Positions 1-10,400 are shown, numbered from the stretch's first letter. The stretch is DNA of 64,000 nucleotides from Symbiodinium natans (GCA_905221605.1 CAJNDS010001724.1:134001-198000), one strand, 5' to 3'. Translations and numbers: made by a program. Notes: generated by a model from the letters alone, not told the origin.

Positions 1-930
1 TGGCTTTCACTGCAAGCCTCATCATCCGAAGCTCTCACCGAGAGGGGCACTCTGATTTGTGTAGTCTCCATCAAAGCTGTTGCTCAGATCACCTTGTGCT
101 CCCGACCTCAGTACACCAAGACCATCGAGCGTTCCCTCTCTAACCAGCTTTTGTTCGTCTCTCATCTGACAGCTCATTCATTGGGGTGGAGCGTTCTGTT
201 TCGTGTCTCTCCAGAAACTGACTCGCGCCAGGTGCAGATTATCCCGACGCAGGAGGAGATACTGCTGCCAGGCAGTGGGATGCCAGCTGCAAAACATTGC
301 AAAACCCTTGTCACTCAGGGTTTAGGGTGCAGCTGCATATATTTCTATTTCTGCTCATAGCTGCTTATTGCTGTTCTGCTTTCAAATGTTACTTGCGAAC
401 CTAAGCCGACTCTCTTGTAGGGTATCCAACAAGATGTTAGGTCAATCCCAGACCCTAACCTGAAACCCCAGACCCAGCATGCCCAAATGGGATCCACAGC
501 AAGAGCATGGGACAGAGTGCACTTGGCCTGGCGTGTCCGAGTGCGAGCGACTAATCTCAGACAAACTACGTTCTCCAGATCACCGAAGCTTCCTTTTTGG
601 GGCCCCACCCAACCCTCTAGTCCCCAGAGCAGGAACTCTCACACGCCCCCCCGCCCCCCCCTCCCCTGACCATTCAGCTCCCTCAACCCTAAACCCTGAC
701 CCTAAATTTCTGTCATTTTTGGACTCCAAAACCCTCAGCCCCTAAACCCTTTCAGCCCAAAACCTGCACATCAGGCTTCAGCCCTGAACTCATGCACCCA
801 CATGCACTAGGGTGACGAGAGTGTAGGGCTCTTATAACCCTACTTAGAACTGCTCATGAGCCCTACAGTCTGTCTACAGCGTGTGCCTGAGGGTGCGTTT
901 GGCGTTTAGGGTTTAGGGGTTAAGGTTTAA
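1..930. other. 5' end of window, no confident gene
   Basis: Non-repetitive DNA up to about 600, then pyrimidine-rich sequence with scattered CCCTAAA units (660-760) and TTTAGGG units (900-930). Open frames of about 88 codons exist on + (94-360, 479-745), but their composition is poor, no splice context stands out and the frames end in repeat. I see no gene I can support; an exon of a gene starting outside the window cannot be excluded. Confidence 0.4.
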
Positions 931-931
931 G

Positions 932-994
932 GTTTACCTGTGGGAAGGCACTGCCTTCAGCGACGTGCTGCCAGAGAAGGAGGTGCTGCGTGAA
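932..994 (+). CDS. exon, unknown protein (gene ending at 2492?)
   Basis: Opens right after a degenerate telomere-type array, whose TTTAAG supplies the acceptor. The frame reads VYLWEGTAFSDVLPEK and on through VLRE, acidic and well balanced. A possible GT donor follows at 995 and the frame stays open further. It is probably an internal exon of the gene whose 3' end is at 2492. Function unknown; similar only in style to other dinoflagellate exons. Confidence 0.45.
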
Positions 995-1277
995 CGTTTC
1001 GGATTTGGGGGTGGGAGCCGAAAAACGATCAAGGTTATCCCCGTATCATCGGCCCCTATGATTAGACTTTTATCAATGCGTCGGGCTTCAGCGTAGGAAC
1101 TGAAGCAACGAGCGGGTACGCAGAATCAAGAGCACCAGCATCTCCAGCAATATCTCTTCCAGCATCCGAAAGTCCTACGTGTGGAGGTTCATGGGTAGCT
1201 ACAAGTACGATATACATACTCAGCAGCGTAACTTTGCTTAACCTCTCTTAGGGCTTAGGTTTCTTATAGCCCTCACC

Positions 1278-1375
1278 ATGAACTCCCCATGGCCCCAGAG
1301 CACCCCAACCCAGGACACCCCGAAGGGGAAGGATGCTACTCCCGACGGCCAGTGGATGATGGAGGCAGCCAACGA
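1278..1375 (+). CDS. exon-like block, unknown
   Basis: The frame begins MNSPWPQSTPTQDTPKGK and continues with DGQWMMEAANDR up to a GTGCCC donor candidate. Proline/threonine-rich linker followed by a helical stretch. The ATG may be internal rather than the start. An antisense frame of 138 codons (1238-1654) covers the same DNA but includes translated repeat, so the + reading is preferred, weakly. Confidence 0.35.
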
Positions 1376-1838
1376 TAGGTGCCCGCTCCCGCTTTGTTGT
1401 GTGTTGTGTGGGTTTAGGGTTTCGGTTTTAGGGTTTCGGGTTTGGGGTTTAGCGCTGCTGCTTCCAGTTTGAGGGAACAATAGGTTCCCAATGCACCTCG
1501 GAAGGTCTCCACAAAGCGCATAGCTGCACAATGGAACCGAAACATATAGGTTCAGCGCTTCATGTCTTGTGCCGGGCCACAACGAACACTCCAAACCCCC
1601 CCCCCCCCCACCCCTCACGCCGATGGGCAGGAGGATGCGCGTGCGCCCCACCATCGTCGAACCAGAGGCGATTTGGGGGAGATTTAGGGTTCATAAGGTT
1701 TTAGTTTAGAGTTTAGGGAGGTTGCCTGAAATATTCGCCTATTTTTCGTTGAGCCCTAAGCAATCCGAAGCCATACATCCCCATAAAGCGTGAATACTAG
1801 AGCCTAACACGCCGTGGTTCAGCAACCCCAAACTCTGC

Positions 1839-1869
<31 letters not shown>

Positions 1870-1875
1870 AGAAAG

Positions 1876-1967
1876 AGGTGGAAGAAGAAGACGACGAGGA
1901 GCCCATACCGTTTGCGGAAACGGACTCTTGGCTTGTGATCTCCTGGTCCTTGCGCTTGTTTTTTTGT
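1876..1967 (+). CDS. exon, acidic segment
   Basis: Follows a C18/A10 homopolymer run that ends in AAAG (acceptor). The reading frame is strongly acidic (EVEEEDDEEPIPFAE), then TDSWLVISWSLRLFF. Acidic cluster plus hydrophobic stretch suggests a cytosolic loop leading into a membrane helix. It fits with the membrane exons at 2271 and 2419 as one gene. Confidence 0.45.
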
Positions 1968-2270
1968 GTGGGAGGGGTCTGAGACTCTTGGGGCTAAGCC
2001 TGAAACCCTAAACCCTAAACCCTAAACCCTAAACCTTGTGGGGCTTAGGTTCTACGGATCCGGGAACAGCTTTTGTTTGCGTTTTTGTTTGGGTCTGGGC
2101 TTGGGGCGCGATTCGGCCCGAAAAGGCCTTCACTGCGGTTTAGGGTTTAGGGTTTAGGGTTTGGGGTTTGGGGTTTGGGGTTTGGGGCAAAAAGGGTTTA
2201 GGGTTTAGGGTTAGGGTTTAGGGTTTGGGGTTAAGGGTTTAGGGTTCAGGATTTCGGGTTTAGGGTTTAG

Positions 2271-2372
2271 AGAAGCAGTTAACGGAGGTGTGGAACGTGG
2301 CCTTGGTCTTGGGCTTCACCGGCGCGGGCGTCTTGCTGGCAGCCAGAAATGATTTCTACTGCACCGTTATCC
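2271..2372 (+). CDS. exon with membrane helix
   Basis: Acceptor TTTAG is formed by the last telomere-type unit. Frame reads EKQLTEVWNVALVLGFTG then AGVLLAARNDFYC: a clean single transmembrane helix with charged flanks. Immediately downstream come CCCTAAA units of the next intron. High codon quality for its length. Confidence 0.55.
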
Positions 2373-2418
2373 AAACCCTAAACCCTAAACCCTAAACCCC
2401 AGCACCTTCAAACTTCAG

Positions 2419-2492
2419 GCTGGGTGGACATCATTCTAGCCCTGATCCTGGCTTTGACCAGCCCCATGGGCTGCACCACCAGACACCTCTGA
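2419..2492 (+). CDS. 3'-terminal exon with membrane helix
   Basis: AG acceptor at 2417-2418. Frame: GWVDIILALILALTSPMG followed by CTTRHL and TGA at 2490-2492. A second hydrophobic helix close to the C-terminus, so the gene (exons from about 932) would encode a small multi-pass membrane protein of unknown role. Confidence 0.5.
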
Positions 2493-2514
2493 AGCCCTGC
2501 CTTGGTTTCGGGGC

Positions 2515-2600
2515 GGTTTAGGGTTTAGGGCTAGGGTTTAGGGTTTAGGGTTTAGGGTTTAGGGTTTAGGGTTTAGGGTTTAGGGTTTAGGGTTTGGGGT
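2515..2600 (+). repeat. TTTAGGG interstitial telomere-type array
   Basis: About a dozen near-perfect TTTAGGG units following directly on the 3' exon ending at 2492; degenerate units continue to 2640. Orientation G-rich on +. Confidence 0.95.
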
Positions 2601-3151
2601 TCAGGGTTTAGGGTTTAGGGTTTACGGTATAGCGTGTAGGGTTAAGGGTGCCTTTTGGAGGGCTGCTTGGAGGTTCAGGGTAATTAGGAACCCAATGTTA
2701 TCTGTATACTTATCACCCAGTACTTAAGGGGCTTATCGGTGGGTTACCGGGTTATAACTACACTTGTGCTTGGTTTCTAGGCTTTCGGGTTTAGGTCTGA
2801 GGGGTTGGAGGGTTCATGGGGTTAACGGCGTTCTGGAATGAGCCGCTTGCGAAGGGTTCAGGGGTTTAGGGGACCTGCAACTCGAAACATGAGCCTCCCT
2901 AGGCCCTCTAGGGCTTAGGGCATGTAAGTTGTAACGTCAGAGAGTCCGGTTTTTTGGGGGTGGGTTTTTTCAGGAATGGTTCTACCTTTTACCCCTGGAA
3001 AGCTCAGCCAGTTAGAGGTGCCAAGCTTTGAAAGCAGCCGAGCCTACACGCCTACACAACCACAGCTATGGGCTCTGGGCCCTTCGAAGTTATCCTAAGC
3101 GCCTTTAAACCTGAAACCCAAACACAAGCCCCCCCCCCCCCCCCTTTCCGC

Positions 3152-3267
3152 CTAGGATGCGCAGTAGTACCCTTGTTCCCTTTTTGGGGGTTTAGGTTCC
3201 CTTAATTATAAACGCCTTTAAGCAAAGAAGGGCACCCTTTTTAAGCCTAGGTTACTGGGCAGCCTAG
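3152..3267. mobile_element. MITE family 2 copy
   Basis: Terminal inverted repeat CTAGGATGCGCAGTAG at the left, TACTGGGCAGCCTAG at the right, with the family's inner motifs CCCTTGTTCCC, GGTTTAGGTTCCCTTA and AAGGGCACCCTTTTTAAG. An exon starts a few bases downstream. Confidence 0.85.
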
Positions 3268-3280
3268 CCGCTCCATCCAG

Positions 3281-3376
3281 TAAGAGGCACCTTCATGCAG
3301 ATCCTCTTCGTGCTCGTTCTGTTGTCCCCCAGCTTTCTCGGAGAGCCCTTCGAGTCCGAAATTGCTGTTGCGAGGA
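3281..3376 (+). CDS. exon with signal-anchor-like helix
   Basis: Starts just after MITE family 2 copy 3152-3267 (candidate acceptor AG at 3279-3280). Frame reads GTFMQILFVLVLLSPSFL then GEPFESEIAVARR. Hydrophobic helix followed by an acidic loop; the ATG could be a true start with signal peptide or an internal Met. Ends at a G-rich run. Confidence 0.5.
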
Positions 3377-3414
3377 GGGGGGGGGAGCGGACGGCGGGCC
3401 AGGGTTTAAGGGTG

Positions 3415-3545
3415 TAGGGTTAAGGGTTTTAGGGTTTAGGTTTTAGGGTTTTAGGGTTTTAGGGTTTTAGGGTTCCAGGGTTCCAGGGTTCTAGGGTTCT
3501 AGGGTTCTAGGGTTTTAGGGTTCTAGGGTTCTAGGGGTAAGGGTT
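3415..3545 (+). repeat. variant telomere-type array, 8-mer units
   Basis: Units drift from GGGTTTTA to GGGTTCCA and GGGTTCTA, each variant locally homogenised over several units. This is slippage-type homogenisation of a telomere-like repeat rather than telomerase-identical TTTAGGG. Confidence 0.85.
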
Positions 3546-3670
3546 TAGGGATTAGGGTGTAGGGTACCATTGCTCAAACCGAAGGGGCGAGAAACATGCG
3601 AGTGTGTGACTTGTGGTGCCTTAGGACTCACGATAGTAGCCCTTAGTCCTTCGCACCTTCCGTCTACTAG

Positions 3671-3778
3671 TTTATTCTGGGACCCCATGGATGCGGTGGG
3701 TTTATGATGGAGAGCGTCAGAAGCTGGTCCAGCAACTGCGTGATGGCTGTGGGTTGGGGCGTCTCGAACTCTTTGCAA
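3671..3778 (+). CDS. exon, basic helical segment
   Basis: AG acceptor at 3669-3670. Frame: MRWVYDGERQKLVQQLRD then GCGLGRLELFANP, running into CCCTAAA repeat. Mixed charged and aliphatic composition typical of a folded soluble region. A minus-strand open frame (3545-3778) overlaps but reads repeat at its end and has weaker composition. Confidence 0.5.
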
Positions 3779-3874
3779 ACCCTAAACCCTAAGCCCTTAA
3801 TAAACCCTTAAACCCTAAACCCTTAAACCCTAAACCCCTAAACCCTTAAACCCTAAACCCTAAACCATGGGGCA

Positions 3875-3965
3875 AAAAGCTCCAAGCTGCCCGCACGCCT
3901 GGACAGGTCGTGGCGTGCGAACATCGCCCACGACTCAAAGTACAAGGTGCATGTGCAGCCAGTGT
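3875..3965 (+). CDS. exon, basic segment
   Basis: Follows a CCCTAAA array. Frame SSKLPARLDRSWRANIAH then DSKYKVHVQPVYR. No stop or repeat translation inside; GT donor candidates follow. Probably the next exon after 3671-3778. Confidence 0.45.
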
Positions 3966-4510
3966 ATAGAAACACTAATTATTCTACTCGTGCGTTTGTG
4001 TGTATATACACATACACATATATATGTATATATGCTTAGATGCTACCACATATAAACATCCATTCATGTTTTACAGTATATGAGGCATGACCCCCTCCGT
4101 CCTTATTCTGTATACGCACGCGGTACAGAATACATGTATCCTCCATGTGATCCAGTCCAATGAGTCCGAACCCAAAGGCCAGTTTTTTTTGTTGGTCTCT
4201 CCCGAGAGCTTGAACAAAGCGGTTGAAGCATCGGGGTCCTCATTGTTGCGACGCACGAGTACCTTCCTTGAATACATCTCAAGAAGAAGAAGCAGGTTTA
4301 ACGCACGAAGCCCTAATTAGACCCTCTTCCCTGAAGATCCCTGAAGCTCTCAACCCAAACACCCACACCCAACACCAAACCTCCACAACCCACCCCCCCC
4401 CCCCCCCCCCCTAAATCCAGAGGCCAACCTCCACAGGTCTGAGGGAAGAACCCCTGCTCCCTAAACCCTATAAACTCTAAACCCTAAACCCTACACCCAA
4501 ATTGCCCCAG

Positions 4511-4705
4511 GATCTTGCCGAGACCAGTTTGGCCTCGAGAGTCTGCACCGAAGTCGCATCACAGAGGGCTTTTGGGATTGGATGGAGGGGACTTATTGGT
4601 GCCTTTCCTAGAGAGGGTTTAAGAGCCGAAATCCTCGACCCCAACCCCGGAATCCGAAAAGACCCCTCACAGGCCGGAAACCGCAGAGACTTGTTTTCAA
4701 GTTGA
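4511..4705 (+). CDS. 3'-terminal exon, unknown
   Basis: Acceptor AG at 4509-4510 directly behind CCCTAAA repeats. Open for 64 codons to a TGA at 4703-4705: DLAETSLASRVCTEVASQ, then RAFGIGWRGLIGAFPREG and a polar basic tail. Function not recognised. The block between 4085 and 4320 also has an open + frame but is weaker. Confidence 0.45.
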   Translation, partial: DLAETSLASRVCTEVASQRAFGIGWRGLIGAFPREGLRAEILDPNPGIRKDPSQAGNRRDLFSS

Positions 4706-5442
4706 GCATTCTTGGAGTCACATGCTGAAACCCTGATGATACCAAGCAGGCCTTTCTCTTCTTACGCCTCAAGTCGTGAGGGCAGCTGCATGGTTGTGTG
4801 TAAGGGCGCGAAAGGATTTAATTTTGGGACTGCCTTTCAGCAGCTATAAGGCAACGGCGATGGATCTCTCATTCAGCTCCTCGGCTAGCACCTTTTTGCC
4901 CGGCTGCTCGTTGTAATTATTTGATGTTCTCAGCAGTGAGACAATCAGTTTGGATTTGGCCAGTTCCAAAATAGCCAAGACAAACATCAAAAACCCCAAA
5001 GCCTCGAAAAGCCTAAAGGCAAAATGTCCAAACCCTTCTCCCGCAAATTCCGCCATACCACCGGGTAAGTGGTGGTGCGGGGAGGGGGGGGGGGCAAGGA
5101 GGGAGGGAGGTATATTCAAACAAACAAATAAATATGTATATGCATTTATGTATGCACATACAGATTTTATATGTATATGTGCACATATAGATAGATGTTT
5201 TTACACGTAATGTTAGTTTACTTTTTCCACGTCGGTACTGTTGATTGTTTGGGTGAGGCTTTAGAGGCTTAGGGCTTAGGGCTTCGAGCTGAACAGTAGC
5301 CAAACCCTGAACCCTGAACCTTGAACCTTAAACCCTAAACCCTGAACCCTAAACCCTAAACCCCAAACTCACCCTAAACCATAAACCCTAAACCCTAAAC
5401 CCTAAACCCCAAACCCTGAACCCTAAGCGGTTTCAATCTCAG

Positions 5443-5527
5443 GTCCACGGTGCAGGCCAACCTTCTCAGGGAGATCGATGGCTACCTCGGAATTTCCGCT
5501 CTGGCGCCGTTCGAAGCTCGGAAGGGC
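5443..5527 (+). CDS. exon, unknown
   Basis: Acceptor CTCAG at 5438-5442. Frame STVQANLLREIDGYLGIS then ALAPFEARKG and a GT donor candidate. Both flanks are telomere-type arrays in opposite orientation (CCCTAAA upstream, TTTAGGG downstream). Confidence 0.5.
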
Positions 5528-5908
5528 AGTTGGGTTTAGGGTTTAGGGTTTAGGGTTTTGGGTTTTGGGTTTTGGTTTTTGGGTTTTGGGTTTAGGGTTT
5601 TTAGGGTTAGGGCTTAGGGTTGAGGGTTCAGGGTTGAGGGTCTAGCTCCCTGTCCCCCGCCCCACCCCACCCCAGTTCTGCCCAAACACAGCAGTCTCGG
5701 CAAAGAAAGAACGACAAAAGAACACAGTTTGGCCAACAGAGCCAAGAACCTGCGGACTGAAAAAGGGACATCACATTCCAACCCACTTGCTCCCGCCATA
5801 TGACTAAAGCCTCTGCTAAACCCTTAAAACCTGGACGTGCCTCGCCTGGCATGTCCAAGTGCGAGCTCCTAAACCCTAAACCCTGAACCCAACCCTAAAC
5901 CCTAAAAG

Positions 5909-6022
5909 CCTGCCGACGTGCTTGAAAGCTCCTCCCAGGAGCCCAGCAACCTGCAGCCCGGCACGATCCTCTCGGGGCTCTGCATCCTGTTTCTTGGACT
6001 GCGGCTCCCGAGGGGGACATCG
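5909..6022 (+). CDS. exon with membrane helix
   Basis: Frame PADVLESSSQEPSNLQPG then TILSGLCILFLGLRLPRG: polar linker followed by a membrane helix with basic inner flank. Lies between a CCCTAAA array and the long TTTAGGG array at 6028. Confidence 0.5.
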
Positions 6023-6032
6023 GATTAAGGTT

Positions 6033-6157
6033 GGGTTTAGGGTTTAGGGTTTAGGGTTTAGGGTTTAGGGTTTAGGGTTTAGGGTTTAGGGTTTAGGGTT
6101 TAGGGTTTAGGGTTTAGGGTTTAGGGTTTAGGGTTTAGGGTTTAGGGTTTAGGGTTT
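6033..6157 (+). repeat. long TTTAGGG array
   Basis: About 18 consecutive perfect TTTAGGG units, one of the longest homogeneous arrays here. It follows an exon directly and is followed by a degraded MITE-like stretch (GTAGGGAATGAGGGAAAT at 6174). Confidence 0.95.
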
Positions 6158-6733
6158 ATTGTAGGGGCTCTTGGTAGGGAATGAGGGAAATCAGGTTGCT
6201 AAACGCAAGGGGGAAGCCCTCGGTCCCTCGGTCCCTCTTTCCTGACTTACTCTGGGTTTTGGAGTACTATACTTTAATACATTTTTTTGGTTCTGGGTTC
6301 CTATTATAGCTACTTATACCTAAAAAGTGTATACTTTTTTTTCCAGGGTCTACTCCAAAGCTAAGTACTACCAGCCCCGTAAGCCAGGGGATTCTGGGTT
6401 CAGGGATTTGGGGGGGTTGGACTCTGAAGGGCTTTATAGGCGTTTAGGGTTTCCGGGTTTGATTAGGGCTTATAGGGTTTAGGGTTTAGGGCTTTATAGG
6501 CGTTTGGGGTTCCGGGTTTGGTTTGGGCTTTTCGGGTTTAGGATTAAAGGCTGGGCTCACAGCACCTTCTTGCAAACTAGACAGAACCGGCCCGCACACA
6601 CACCTCACTGGCTTAGGGTTTTAGGGTCCAGGTTGCAGTCTATAAGAAAAGCTGCCCTGCTTAGAATCCTACTTCGTATCCCTGAACCCCCAAGGAGGCC
6701 TAAACCCTCAACCCTAAACCCTAAACCGGCAAT

Positions 6734-6846
6734 GAGAAGCCTTCGGCTTGGTCCCACTGCTACGAGTTGTCGGATCCTCACACTGCCCCAGGCTTTGGTG
6801 CATCTACCTCTGCAGAGAGTTCCGAGCTATCTGGGTTTCCATCGAG
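6734..6846 (+). CDS. exon, polar Ser/Glu-rich
   Basis: Frame EKPSAWSHCYELSDPHTA then PGFGASTSAESSELSGFP, ending at GTGCGT, a good donor. A minus-strand frame of about 120 codons (7138 down to 6778) and another + frame are also open here, so frame choice is a judgement; the + choice fits the one-strand layout of the window. Confidence 0.4.
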
Positions 6847-6961
6847 GTGCGTGCGCATGCTCAAGAGCCGGAGAGGTTCTTGACTACAGGTTGCTGGGGA
6901 GTGTCGACTCACTAGACGTTCTAGCAGTAACCAAAGGATAGCAAGTAAAGTTATGGGCGCG

Positions 6962-7120
6962 TGAATCTCCACCATGGAGCCGTACAGAAGGGTGTTTTCC
7001 GGATTGCTTCCGAATTTTGCATCCACTCCTTCCGTACTCACCTCAACTACATCCGTGGCGACTTCTTGCAGCATGTTCACCCAAGAATCCTCCAACAGTT
7101 TTGTCTTCGAAACAGAATAA
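6962..7120 (+). CDS. exon with stop, Ser/Thr-rich C-terminus
   Basis: Frame ISTMEPYRRVFSGLLPNF then ASTPSVLTSTTSVATSCS and on to TAA at 7118-7120 (about 52 codons). Strong purine-first codon pattern. The antisense frame is open too (see 6734), which lowers confidence in strand. Confidence 0.4.
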
Positions 7121-7137
7121 TCGCCAACATGTCCGAA

Positions 7138-7256
7138 GGGTTTAGGGTTTAGGGTTTAAGGGTTTTGGGTTTAGGGTTTACGTAGGGTTTAGGGTTTAGG
7201 GTTTAGGGTTTAGGGTTTAGGGTTTAGGGTTTAGGGTTTAGGGTTTAGGGTTTAGT
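7138..7256 (+). repeat. TTTAGGG array
   Basis: Near-perfect TTTAGGG units with one TTACG interruption around 7178, directly after the 7120 stop codon. Confidence 0.95.
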
Positions 7257-7296
7257 TGTGGGTTCTTTGGAGAGCCGTTGTGTCGGATCACGGCAG

Positions 7297-7357
7297 GCGG
7301 CCCTGCAGATACCGCGAGCGCATGTCACTATCTTCAAGACAGGACGCCAGGGACTCG
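7297..7357 (+). CDS. short exon between two telomere-type arrays
   Basis: CGGCAG acceptor at 7291-7296, then AALQIPRAHVTIFKTGRQ and GLG, running into a G-run and the next TTTAGGG array. Only about 20 codons, so chance openness is likely enough to keep the score low. Confidence 0.35.
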
Positions 7358-7373
7358 GGGGGGGGGGGGGGAG

Positions 7374-7448
7374 GGTTTAGGGTTTAGGGTTTAGGGTTTA
7401 GGGTTTAGGGTTTAGGGTTTAGGGTTTAGGGTTTAGGGTTTAGGGGTT
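7374..7448 (+). repeat. TTTAGGG array
   Basis: Ten or so perfect units preceded by a 12-base G run. Confidence 0.95.
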
Positions 7449-7654
7449 GGAGTTAAGGGTTTAGGGCTTTGAAAGTGTTTGTACTTTGGTGTTCATGGGC
7501 ACTTACAGCTAGGGCTTGCGGTATGGAAACCAGAACCTTGGTTAGGGTACTCTTCAACTGTCCATGAACGAAGTACACGGTTCTAGTCTGCGGGTGGAAG
7601 TTGTGGGCAGTTGGGTCTAAACATCGGGCATGGTATGTTCGAGTAGATTCCTTC

Positions 7655-7772
7655 AACCCTAAACCCTAAACCCTAAACCCTAAACCCTAAACCCTAAACC
7701 CTAAACCCTAAACCCTAAACCCTAAACCCTAAACCCTAAACCCTAAACCCTAAACCCTAAACCCTAAACCCT
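7655..7772 (-). repeat. CCCTAAA array
   Basis: About 16 perfect CCCTAAA units on +, i.e. opposite orientation to the arrays at 7138 and 7374 only a few hundred bases away. Confidence 0.95.
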
Positions 7773-8330
7773 GACTGCAAGTCACACCCTGAGGGGTCGG
7801 CCTCCATCTTCGAAGGTTGAGAACTTCAGGGGTTGAGCCGGCGAGATGGTAGAAGTTTGCAGAGAGGACAGGGGATTTGGATGCCTTTGGAGGCCCTAAA
7901 CCCTGAAGCTGAGCCCTAAACCCTAAAAGTAAACCCTAAAAGTAAACCCTAAAAGTAAACCCTAAACCCTAAAAGTAAACCCATGTAAACCCTAAACCCC
8001 AAACCCCTATATAAATCATCGTGGTGTTGAGGGTTTAGGGTTTGAATCGGGCTCTATAGGGCCTACCTGTGCGCTGCTTGCTTGCCACCGTTGCTGGAGA
8101 ACTGCCTTGTCCTTTAAGCCGCAGGCAAGATCTCGATGCCCTTAAAGCCCCTGTTAGCCCATGGTAGATTATGCTATATAATACCAGACCACACTATGCC
8201 ATGTTATAGCAAGCACACATATACCTACCCACCCACCCACTCACCCACCTACCTACCTACATACATACATGCATACATGCATGCGGACATACGTACAGAC
8301 ACGCATACATACATGCATGCATACACTCAC

Positions 8331-8368
<38 letters not shown>

Positions 8369-8546
8369 GTATATACACATGCATACATACATACATACAT
8401 ATACATACATATACATACATATACATACATATACATACATATACATACATATACATACATATACATACATATACATACATATACATACATATACATACAT
8501 GCATACACATATAAATTTGTATATGTATATATAGATATATACATAC

Positions 8547-8583
<37 letters not shown>

Positions 8584-9100
8584 TGTGTCTGTCTGTAATG
8601 TTTGGTTTGATGCTCAGGCTTCGTAACTATCACGTGGCGGCGCCTGGGGGTGTGTCCCGGCTGTGTTTGCGGATTGTGAGGGTTTAAACCTCTTTCGACT
8701 CGGGTTTGGGGTTTAGGGTTTAGGGTTTGTGGTTTCGGGTTAGGGTTTTGGGTTTTGGGTTCAAGGTCCTGGCGGATGTTGGACTCGGATGACGAGCTTG
8801 GTGTAACGCACTGCAAATCTGCAATCGGTTCAGAAGCATTCGTCGAATCTAGACACTGGCGTTTGTCCTAGAAAATGCATGAGGTCCCCCATGTCCAGCG
8901 GGAGACAACGTTGAAGCTCGAAGCTCTAAGCAAAGACTCAAACCCCGAAACCCTACACCGAACGAGCTTTACCCTGGGAGCAAATCAGGTACTTGACCCT
9001 ACGGCTGGCGCGGACGGTGGTGGCGACCTGCCTCTCAGCTGAGGCTTTGGGGTCGTGTTGCAGTCGGGGCTACACCCTAAACCCTAAACCCTAAACTTTT
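7773..9100. other. repeat-rich stretch, no confident exon
   Basis: Holds CCCTAAAAGTAAAC variants (7920-7985), a short inverted telomere-type patch, the TATACATACA microsatellite (8215-8545), a GT run (8550-8592) and degenerate arrays near 8700. Long open frames here (for example 8253-8816 minus, 187 codons) are translations of the microsatellite and are not genes. Confidence 0.6.
8215..8592. repeat. compound microsatellite
   Basis: CCCACC/ACCTAC units, then TA runs, then about ten copies of the decamer ATACATACAT, ending in a pure GT run. Produces spurious Tyr/Thr/His-rich reading frames on both strands. Confidence 0.95.
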
Positions 9101-9101
9101 A

Positions 9102-9244
9102 GAGTGCGTGAGTCTTCTGCCAGGCCCCACTGAAGGCTACAAGTTGAAGCCTCATGAAGTAAGGGTTGATCGCTGGGCTTTTTGGGCCCATCAGGCCATA
9201 AGGGCTGTTGCTCAATACTACCTTCAGAAACCCCCAAAACCGTA
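9102..9244 (+). CDS. exon, strong coding signal
   Basis: Acceptor TTTTAG at 9097-9102. Frame: CVSLLPGPTEGYKLKPHE, VRVDRWAFWAHQAIRAVA, QYYLQKPPKPY, then a GT donor at 9245 (the frame itself stays open to a TAA at 9276-9278). Aromatic and charged, with no repeat-derived peptide. Function unknown. It probably begins the gene that continues to 11289. Confidence 0.6.
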
Positions 9245-9391
9245 CGTTTCTACAAGCTCTTGTTCTCAATTCCCCTAAGGATGAATCAGAGTTTTGGGCT
9301 CTTAATTTAAGTAAGTACATATTAAGGATGGCGCAGTTACAGTTCCTGCGATCAAACTCCCCCAAGCAAGCGGCAAGCGCCCATGAGAGAT

Positions 9392-9477
9392 AAGAAGCAA
9401 GGCCTCCTCTATGCGGGCATGCAGTGGCTGGCACGCACCACGCGCTTTGGCTTTGAGACGACTTCTGGGCATTCGGG
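9392..9477 (+). CDS. exon, unknown
   Basis: Frame KQGLLYAGMQWLARTTRF then GFETTSGHSGF, preceded by AAG acceptor candidates and followed by degenerate repeat-like DNA. Likely the next exon after 9102-9244. Confidence 0.45.
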
Positions 9478-9780
9478 GTTCAGGGTGGTGTTTGAGGCCC
9501 TTAAGGGCTTTGGATGCTGTCTTACAGCTGTCTGTTCATCAACTGAGGACTGGCAAGCGTTCAGGGTTCGGTGGCTTAGGCTTGGCTGAATCAGTGTGGC
9601 CTTTTATCCGACTCGCTGTTTCGGGTTGGTTCAGTATCCAGGGCTTGTGGTGTTGCGGTGTGGGTAGACGTTGTTTGACGAAGGCGTAGGTTGAACAAGA
9701 GTTTTTGGCGGGTTCATGCTGCAACCTCTTGAATCTCCTCTCCCTTTCGGCCCACCCCCCCGGAACAGTCGAAATCGATG

Positions 9781-9886
9781 GTAGCCCGGTGGTACCCTTG
9801 ACCCTTCGTTTTGGTCCTAGGTTCCCTTAGAAAGTAACCCACCCACAGAAAGGGTGCCCTTGTTCTAATACAGTGCTGGGCTACCA
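9781..9886. mobile_element. MITE family 2 variant
   Basis: Left end GTAGCCCGGTGGTACCCTTG, right end GTGCTGGGCTACCAAG, inner TAGGTTCCCTTAGAAAGTAACCC. Same architecture as family 2 with GGTAGCCC ends, shared with 15258-15373. Confidence 0.75.
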
Positions 9887-10014
9887 AGTTATAGGGTTCG
9901 GGGACGATGGCTTAGGGTTTAGGGTTTAGGGTTTAGGGTTTAGGGTTGAGGGTTTAGGGTTTAGGGTTCTGTTGTTGGTTGCGCACGAGAGCTTATGCGG
10001 TCACAGGCTTTGGG

Positions 10015-10181
10015 GGGCCAAGGGAGCGGACAGCAACAGTTATACCCGAAATCATGGGCCAATTTGGGACAGCAATGAGGAGCACAAAGCACCTCCTGCA
10101 CAACCCCTGCCAGAAATAGCACCCAGACGCCATCCCGCCATGCAAGCAAGTGGAAGGGATGCTTCTGCAGAAACCTTATAG
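10015..10181 (+). CDS. exon-like block, polar, with stop
   Basis: Frame GADSNSYTRNHGPIWDSN, EEHKAPPAQPLPEIAPRR, HPAMQASGRDASAETL and TAG. Low-complexity polar sequence; an antisense frame is open as well. Confidence 0.35.
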
Positions 10182-10278
10182 GGACTGGATAGGTAACCTT
10201 TAGCCTTTTCGGTTATCTAGAATCCTACTGGTACGATAAAAAAAATGGGAGTAACCATGTTTGGGCTAGGGTTTGCAG

Positions 10279-10370
10279 CCCCGAAGGAACATTGCGGACC
10301 TGATTCTCAACGCGGTGGCCTTGGGCGTGCCTTGCAAGCAGGAAGCCCTCACCAAGGTCGCAAATTTCCG
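10279..10370 (+). CDS. exon of multi-pass membrane protein
   Basis: TTTGCAG acceptor (10272-10278). Frame RRNIADLILNAVALGVPC then KQEALTKVANFRWG. The run DLILNAVAL followed, in the next exon, by ILEIDEMIF matches a motif I recall as frequent in predicted dinoflagellate multi-pass membrane proteins. A MITE family 2 copy (10401-10586) fills the intron after it. Confidence 0.55.
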
Positions 10371-10400
10371 GTGGGGGTGCCGCGCGTCTTCGATTTTATG

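Noticed and set aside
6778-7138. Minus-strand exon of about 120 codons
   Set aside because: Protein-like, but two + frames with a GTGCGT donor and a stop explain the same DNA and agree with the one-strand layout. Not excluded; strand-specific RNA would decide.
7138-7256. True chromosome end
   Set aside because: Arrays are interstitial, both orientations occur throughout, and unique coding DNA lies on both sides.
8253-8816. Open frame of 187 codons on minus and several + frames of 80-130 codons
   Set aside because: They translate the TATACATACA/GT microsatellite (runs of Tyr, Thr, His, Ile) and have no codon structure.
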